Below are positions 59,686 through 64,000 of a stretch of 64,000 nt of DNA, piece by piece. Within the stretch, counting starts at the first letter, position 1. Each line of letters opens with the position of its first letter. A model generated the notes under the pieces. That model was not told the DNA's origin. It worked only from the letters and a program-made list of their open reading frames with translations, and searched no databases. A program made the position numbers and the translations under genes. Source of the stretch: Streptomyces sp. NBC_01465 (GTDB lineage: Bacteria; Actinomycetota; Actinomycetes; Streptomycetales; Streptomycetaceae); the NCBI RefSeq assembly GCF_036227325.1, contig NZ_CP109467.1:5332001-5396000 (forward strand), in the 5' to 3' direction.

Positions 59686-60861
59686 TCACAGTAGTGGGGA
59701 CTCACCACCCTGCGCCGCCCGCATCACCTTGCGGAACGGCAACGCGAGGAGCAGCGCGGCCAGGACCAGAAGCGCACTGACCCAGAGCGGCCCGAGGTTG
59801 CCGGCTTCGGAATGGAGAGTGGTGGCGGCGACGAGGGGCCCTGCGGCGGCGCCGACGTTCAGTGCGGCGGTCGCGTAGGAGCCGGCCATGGTCGGCGCTT
59901 CCGCTCCCGCCTCGTAGAGAATCTGCGTGATCAGCGTGCTGCCCAACGCGAACGACAGGGCGCCTTGTACGAAGGCGAGGACGAGCAGTGCGGCCGGCCG
60001 GTCCGCCAGTACGGCCAGGGCCGCCCAGCCGACGAGCAGCAGGGGCCCGCCGACGGCGACGACCGGACCGGGGCGCCGGTCGGACCACTTGCCGGCGAAG
60101 GCGACACCGGTGAAGGAGCCGGCCCCGAAGAGCACCAGTACGACGGAGATCCACAATTCACCCAGCCCGGCGGTGTCGGTCACCACAGGGGCGAGGAAGG
60201 TGAAGCTCGCGAAGGTCGCCGCGTTCACCAGTGCGCCGAGCACCATGACCACGATCAATCGCCGGCTGCGCAGTCGCGCGAACTCTGCTCGCAAGGCAGG
60301 AACGCAGGCCTTGCGAGCACAGCCCGGGAGCCCCCAGAGAATGCCGACGGCGGCGGGAAGACAGAGAACTGCGACGCCCCAGAAGGTGGCACGCCACCCG
60401 AGAGCCGCACCCAGTACGGCTCCCCCCGGGACTCCGACGACAGTGGCGGCCGTGGTGCCGGACAACAGCACGGCAAGCGCGCGCCCTTTCCGCTCGGGAG
60501 CGACCAGCGTGGTGGCTGTCGTCAGGGCGACGGCGAGGAATCCCGCGTTGGCGAGCGCCGCGACGACCCGCGTCGCGAAGAGGACCGCAAAGCTGGAGGT
60601 GACAGCCGCCACGGCATGGGCCGTCAGAAACACGACGACGCATCCGAACAGGCTGGACCGCCGCGGCCAGTTGCGCGCAAGCGCGGCCATGAGCGGGGCG
60701 CCGACGACCATCCCGACCGCGAAGGCGGAGGTGAGCGAGGATGCGGCCCCGACGGTCACGCCGAGGTCGGAGGCGATGTCCGGCAACAGACCGGCCAGCA
60801 TGAATTCGGAGGTGCCCATGGCGAATACGGCCACGGCAAGCAGATACAACGGGAGAGGCAT
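59686..60861 (-). CDS. MFS exporter, Cmx/CmrA chloramphenicol-efflux type
   Basis: 391 residues, 12 helices. The N-terminus MPLPLYLLAVAVFAMGTSEFMLAGLLPDIA is characteristic of the DHA1 subfamily containing Cmx, CmlA-like exporters of Streptomyces and corynebacteria. Likely confers chloramphenicol resistance, though other sugar-efflux DHA1 relatives share the motif. It is preceded by a 91-bp gap with a candidate leader peptide. Confidence 0.85.
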   Translation of the reverse strand: MPLPLYLLAVAVFAMGTSEFMLAGLLPDIASDLGVTVGAASSLTSAFAVGMVVGAPLMAALARNWPRRSSLFGCVVVFLTAHAVAAVTSSFAVLFATRVVAALANAGFLAVALTTATTLVAPERKGRALAVLLSGTTAATVVGVPGGAVLGAALGWRATFWGVAVLCLPAAVGILWGLPGCARKACVPALRAEFARLRSRRLIVVMVLGALVNAATFASFTFLAPVVTDTAGLGELWISVVLVLFGAGSFTGVAFAGKWSDRRPGPVVAVGGPLLLVGWAALAVLADRPAALLVLAFVQGALSFALGSTLITQILYEAGAEAPTMAGSYATAALNVGAAAGPLVAATTLHSEAGNLGPLWVSALLVLAALLLALPFRKVMRAAQGGESPLL

Positions 60862-60952
60862 CGAGAAACTCCGAGGTGAGAGAAGTACGAGAGGGACGTC
60901 TCGTCACCGCGGTCAGCCCGTAAGGGCACAGGTGTCCGGCAGAGCTACGGAC

Positions 60953-61018
60953 TCAGTGGTTGAGGGGGCTGACGGCGGGACCGAAAACCCCCACCGTGGA
61001 TGCCTCAGGGCTCGACAT
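60953..61018 (-). CDS. Possible 21-residue leader peptide upstream of the Cmx-type exporter
   Basis: ATG 61018 to TGA 60953 encodes MSSPEASTVGVFGPAVSPLNH, ending 91 bases before the exporter start. Downstream lies an inverted pair (GACGAGA / TCTCGT and flanking GGTGA / TCACC) that can form a hairpin near the exporter ribosome site. Chloramphenicol exporters of this class are often controlled by drug-stalled leader translation. The ribosome site for the peptide is weak, and it starts 11 bases after the stop of the previous gene. Confidence 0.4.
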   Translation of the reverse strand: MSSPEASTVGVFGPAVSPLNH

Positions 61019-61028
61019 GCCCCGCACG

Positions 61029-61457
61029 CTACCCGACCGCCCCCCGCCGAAGCACACGGGTTTCGATCCCGGCCGCACGCAGCTTGCGGGCCAGGAACTC
61101 CATCTCGGGCACGGTGCCCGAGTGGTCTCCGGCCAGGACCTCACCCAGCAAGGCTCGGGCTTCGCCCAGCCCGACCCCAAGTGCGGCCCGCAACACGAGC
61201 ATGACCGCAGAACGGCTCACCGACGGATCCACCTGGAGATACGCCGGCCCCCGCTCGGACAGCAACCGCTCCCGCATGTCGACAGGCAGATCCCCACCAC
61301 ATGAGGCCTCTGCGAACCCGCAGGCCGGGCACCGAGACTCCGTGTCCCAGCTCAAGGAACCGCTCACGAGAACTTGGACTCCGCAGCACTCCAACTGCGC
61401 ACCGCAGTCAGGGCACCCGCCCGAGTACCTGATGGACTCGAAGACTGTCTGCTCCAT
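61029..61457 (-). CDS. Hypothetical protein with N-terminal zinc ribbons
   Basis: 142 residues from ATG 61457. CPDC ... CC and CPACG pairs form one or two zinc ribbons; the C-terminal half is helical (GLGEARALLGEVLAGDHSGTVPEMEFLARKLRAAG), like ribosomal L7/L12-type or acyl-carrier-like fold fragments. Function unknown. Confidence 0.7.
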   Translation of the reverse strand: MEQTVFESIRYSGGCPDCGAQLECCGVQVLVSGSLSWDTESRCPACGFAEASCGGDLPVDMRERLLSERGPAYLQVDPSVSRSAVMLVLRAALGVGLGEARALLGEVLAGDHSGTVPEMEFLARKLRAAGIETRVLRRGAVG

Positions 61458-61635
61458 CCCCACCCCCTACGAGACCGCATTGTCCCTGCCGGGTGGGCAC
61501 TCGTCGGCTGTTGTACCGATCGGCAAGCCGCCGCTTCTTCGGATCAGCGCCTGCATGGCAGAAGCCGAATGCGGACAGGGTTAGGGCCAGCGCGGAATCT
61601 GTGGGGGAGAGGCCCCAGCCGGAGGAAGGGCGAGC

Positions 61636-62220
61636 ATGGGGGCAGATGAGTGGTCAGCACTGGCCGGAGTGTCTTCAACGATGCTGGCACTGGCAGCGGT
61701 GGTTGTTGCCCTGCTCGCGTTCCGGTCCGAACGCCGACGAGCCCGTTTCGAAGGCGCCCGAGCCTTGCATCACGATCTGACCACCGGGGAAGTCGCTGCC
61801 GCCCGCAAGATCATCGGAAGCCTTCACTATGGCGATCCGGACTCTGCGTCCAGCGCTGTTGACTGGAGCCATGCTCTGACTTCCTACTTCACTTTGCTCT
61901 GGTGCTTTGAGCGGATTGAAGCAGGTCGCACCGCCCTGGTCCGAGGCGTCGTCCACGGTGCGCGGAGAGACGAGGCAGTCGACTACCTTGATGCCCTCGT
62001 TGCTTGGCATGTAGCTGAGTATGCGTGTGGCTTTTCCGTCGCACGTCGCAAGCTCGCCGAAGGATTTGGCGAGGAGATCTCTGACGGCCAATCGGCTTTT
62101 GGATTCGGCAGACTGCTACTTGCCTTGCAGGGAAGCGGAGCGGTCGATCACGCATATCGCGCAGGACCGTGTCCGGGAACTGAGTGTCCTTGTTCCTGTC
62201 ACGGTCAGTTGCAGTCCTAG
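61636..62220 (+). CDS. Hypothetical membrane-anchored protein
   Basis: 194 residues, ATG 61636 (GGAGGAAGGGCGAGC upstream). One N-terminal helix and a soluble helical domain (RALHHDLTTGEVAAARKIIGSL ... FTLLWCFERIEAGR) as in DUF4760-like proteins. G+C and codon bias are lower than in neighbouring genes, suggesting an accessory acquisition. Confidence 0.7.
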   Translation: MGADEWSALAGVSSTMLALAAVVVALLAFRSERRRARFEGARALHHDLTTGEVAAARKIIGSLHYGDPDSASSAVDWSHALTSYFTLLWCFERIEAGRTALVRGVVHGARRDEAVDYLDALVAWHVAEYACGFSVARRKLAEGFGEEISDGQSAFGFGRLLLALQGSGAVDHAYRAGPCPGTECPCSCHGQLQS

Positions 62221-62314
62221 TACTCCAGCCGTAGACCATGATCTTGGTGGGTTTCCAGGTCACGGTCGGGCTGATTTCCCCTCTCGATTGGACCGGCCTG
62301 ACGCGCTTGCCGTA

Positions 62315-62707
62315 TCAGCTGGACTGGTCGGGGGAGGGATTGCCGACGTTATCCGTGTAGAAGCGGCCCTGTTCACACAGCGCGTCGATCTCGAGGTTGT
62401 CTTCCTTGCTCAGTTGCTCATCCAGCGCGACGCTGATGACGTGTCGAACGCGGGCCAACCGTCGCGCCACGTCCCAGTCGTCGATGAACGTTCCGACGGT
62501 GTGCTCATCGGCGGTGCCGGACGCCTGGCGGGATCCGAGTCGGTCGAGGGATACCACGAACTCGTTCAGGTCTTGCAGGACTGCGACGGCCTCGGCAAGG
62601 GGGATGCGGATCTCCCGGGAGGACATGTCCATCGGCGGAATCAACTCCAGGGTTGGTGCTCCAGCCTGGATGGTGATCTTACTGATCCGGGCTGGTCGGG
62701 GAACCAT
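62315..62707 (-). CDS. Hypothetical protein next to a transposase remnant
   Basis: 130 residues from ATG 62707. Predicted strands (IQAGAPTLELIPPMDMSSREIRIPLAEAVAVL) and helices, no known motif. It starts back to back with the decayed transposase. Lower codon bias than core genes; may be a passenger or chance frame. Confidence 0.5.
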   Translation of the reverse strand: MVPRPARISKITIQAGAPTLELIPPMDMSSREIRIPLAEAVAVLQDLNEFVVSLDRLGSRQASGTADEHTVGTFIDDWDVARRLARVRHVISVALDEQLSKEDNLEIDALCEQGRFYTDNVGNPSPDQSS

Positions 62708-63055
62708 GTTCGAGGTCCTGATGGACCGTATCGCGCGGCGGTTCGCCGTGTGGAACCGCGCCGCCGGGCGAGGGCACTGGTCCTCGGGTTGTTGTCGGAC
62801 CTGCCGCGCAAGAATTGCTGGACGCTCGCCGAGTACGCGGGGGACGCTTCCCCGGACGGCCTGCAGCATCTGTTGTCGAAGGCCAGGTGAGACTCCGACG
62901 CGGTCCGCGACGACATCCGCGAGTTCATCGTCGAGCAGTTGCACCACGAGGATGCGGTGTTGGTCGTCGATGTGCGGCATGCAGCGCCAGTACACCGGTA
63001 CTGCCGGACGCATCGCGAACAGCCAGGTCGCTGCCTATCTGACAATCGACGGATA
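62708..63055 (+). pseudogene. Decayed IS701-type transposase N-terminus
   Basis: Segments recognisable in successive frames: MDRIARRF, then RRRARALVLGLLSDLPRKNCWTLAEYAGDASPDGLQHLLSKAR, a TGA where Trp is expected, DAVRDDIREFIVEQLHHEDAVLVVD, a short deletion, and QRQYTGTAGRIANSQVAAYLT. Together they match the first third of IS701-family DDE transposases. There are at least two frameshifts and one nonsense codon. Confidence 0.75.
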
Positions 63056-63591
63056 AGCGACAGGTACTCACGACGGGCAACCGACCCCGATCACGCCGAA
63101 GATCATTTATGGGGCAACCCTTAGGCGGTAGGGGATGTCCGTTAGGGCATCGGAAGCCAGGAGCGGGAGAGGGCGCTTGCTGTTCTCATCGAGATGGGGG
63201 ACGTGCAGCCCGTACTCCTCGGGTTCTGGGAACTACTTGCTGAGACCGCTCGGCAGGTGATGCTCGATCGGGTTCTGTCCGGTGGTGATGGCACCGGGTT
63301 TCGTGGCCGGGTGCGGGTGGGTGGAGGGCCGCCTCTCCTGTCCGGTGGGGGCGGGGGCGATTCGCGTGGGCGGGTGCGGCTTACTGATGGAAAGTAGCGT
63401 GGCTGAGGTGCGTGGGTGGCTGGACTACCTCCGTACGCGCGTTGTCGGCTGCGACTCCGTCGCAACGACCTTTCCCCAACTGATGTGAGAAATGGGCCCG
63501 GTGGGGTGCTTCGGGTGGGCGGGCAGGGTTGCACGCCGTGTCGCGCCTTCGGCGCACAGGCGCTGGCAACACGAGGGCCGGCTGGGGGGCG
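63056..63591. other. Intergenic stretch with degraded sequence and a dispersed repeat
   Basis: No supportable gene. A 67-codon plus-strand frame at 63194-63397 lacks a ribosome site and recognisable motifs. The right end (63509-63570) is repeat copy B. Confidence 0.55.
63509..63570 (+). repeat. Dispersed repeat copy B
   Basis: Starts CTTCGGGTGGG and contains GCGCCTTCGGCGC like 44581-44640; the flanking GGTGGGG is also shared. Confidence 0.65.
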
Positions 63592-64000
63592 CTATTCGGT
63601 CCAGGTGTCGGGGGTGTTGGTGTAGGTGTGTCCGGTGGGTGCCGTCCAGTGGGTCTGCCCGGTCGCTTCGTTGCGGACGACGGTCCAGCCGCCTCGGTGT
63701 TTGAGGCCGTGGTGGCGTCGGCAGAGCGGGATCAGGTTCTCGGGCACTGACTGGCCGCCTGCGGGTGGGTTGTGGTGATCGAATTCCACGACGTGGTCGA
63801 GGTCGGTGCGGTGGGCGGGCATTCGGCAGGTCGGGAACGCGCAGTGGCGGTCGCGGGCTTCGACGTGGCGAGTGGTTTCGGCGGTGGGTTTGTAGGTGGT
63901 GGGGTCGGTTTTGACGACCATGCCGGTGGTGGGGTGGGTGATGAGGCGCCGCCACACCGTGCCTTCTGCGAACGCCACGTCGCGGGCTTGTCCGGCGGTG
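63592..64000 (-). CDS. HNH endonuclease (DUF222/13E12 type), 5' end outside window
   Basis: The frame continues to the window edge. The C-terminal HNH domain is complete: CAFPTCRMPAHRTDLDHVVEF, then NLIPLCRRHHGLKHRGGW with the two Cys, His and Asn/His set. DUF222-HNH proteins are repeated genes of actinobacteria linked to mobile or selfish elements. Adjacent transposase debris fits that. Confidence 0.87.
   Translation of the reverse strand, partial: TAGQARDVAFAEGTVWRRLITHPTTGMVVKTDPTTYKPTAETTRHVEARDRHCAFPTCRMPAHRTDLDHVVEFDHHNPPAGGQSVPENLIPLCRRHHGLKHRGGWTVVRNEATGQTHWTAPTGHTYTNTPDTWTE

Noticed and set aside
63194..63397. 67-codon plus-strand frame
   Set aside because: No ribosome site, no motif, and located in degraded sequence between a transposase remnant and a repeat.

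Overview
The window is actinobacterial chromosome, almost certainly Streptomyces. G+C is very high with G/C-biased third codon positions, many genes start with GTG, and several families are typical of streptomycetes: XRE/DUF397/ATP-binding regulator sets, a DasR-type site upstream of a chitinase, a Tad pilus locus, a GtrA protein and Cmx-type drug efflux. The order pckA ... T7SS-like genes ... D-amino-acid genes ... chitinase ... tad resembles what I remember of the S. coelicolor core near pckA; this was not checked against a database. No tRNA, rRNA, CRISPR array or intact insertion sequence was seen.

Layout. 1-13.9 kb: the end of a GlxA-like radical copper oxidase; a small TA-flanked MITE-like element; a TetR/MFS efflux pair; hemolysin III; GTP-dependent PEP carboxykinase; a TetR/alpha-beta hydrolase divergent pair with a 32-bp palindromic operator; a serine hydrolase with a shortened DUF3224 gene; a scarred patch (10.3-11.7 kb) bounded by an 86-bp perfect direct repeat; then an AlaA-like aminotransferase and a membrane protein. 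14-19.4 kb: a secreted GH5 enzyme followed by five tightly packed genes that look like a type VII-secretion effector cassette. 19.4-26.7 kb: a D-amino-acid catabolism locus (D-aminoacylase and PLP D-amino-acid lyase on one strand; PfkB kinase, IclR, RidA and GntP permease on the other) with a candidate IclR operator between the arms. The kinase carries an in-frame REP-pair insertion. 26.7-30.5 kb: MarR regulator, PH-like protein, trypsin-like protease, GH18 chitinase with a DasR-like site.

30.5-42 kb is a Tad/Flp pilus operon: an unknown zinc-ribbon protein, CpaB, a CpaE-TadE fusion, TadE, CpaF, TadB, TadC, a histidine kinase and response regulator, Flp pilin, a TadG-like protein, a lipoprotein and an OmpA-domain protein. 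42-48.7 kb: small accessory genes, a 1.4-kb repeat-rich stretch with strong palindromes, and an intact XRE/DUF397/ATPase set that mirrors the collapsed one at 10.6-10.9 kb. 48.8-62.7 kb: FAD monooxygenase/TetR pair, secreted and membrane proteins, GtrA, a GuaB-type IMP dehydrogenase family protein, VOC protein, prolyl iminopeptidase with an ArsR remnant, a Ser/Thr kinase with WD40 repeats, and a Cmx-type exporter preceded by a possible leader peptide. 62.7-64 kb: a decayed IS701-type transposase, a second copy of a dispersed repeat and the end of an HNH endonuclease.

Most of the window is ordinary core genome. The unusual material is repeat-driven: REP sequences inside reading frames, a MITE edge that supplies a stop codon, direct repeats flanking a rearranged regulator/toxin-antitoxin patch, and stacked palindromes around 45 kb.
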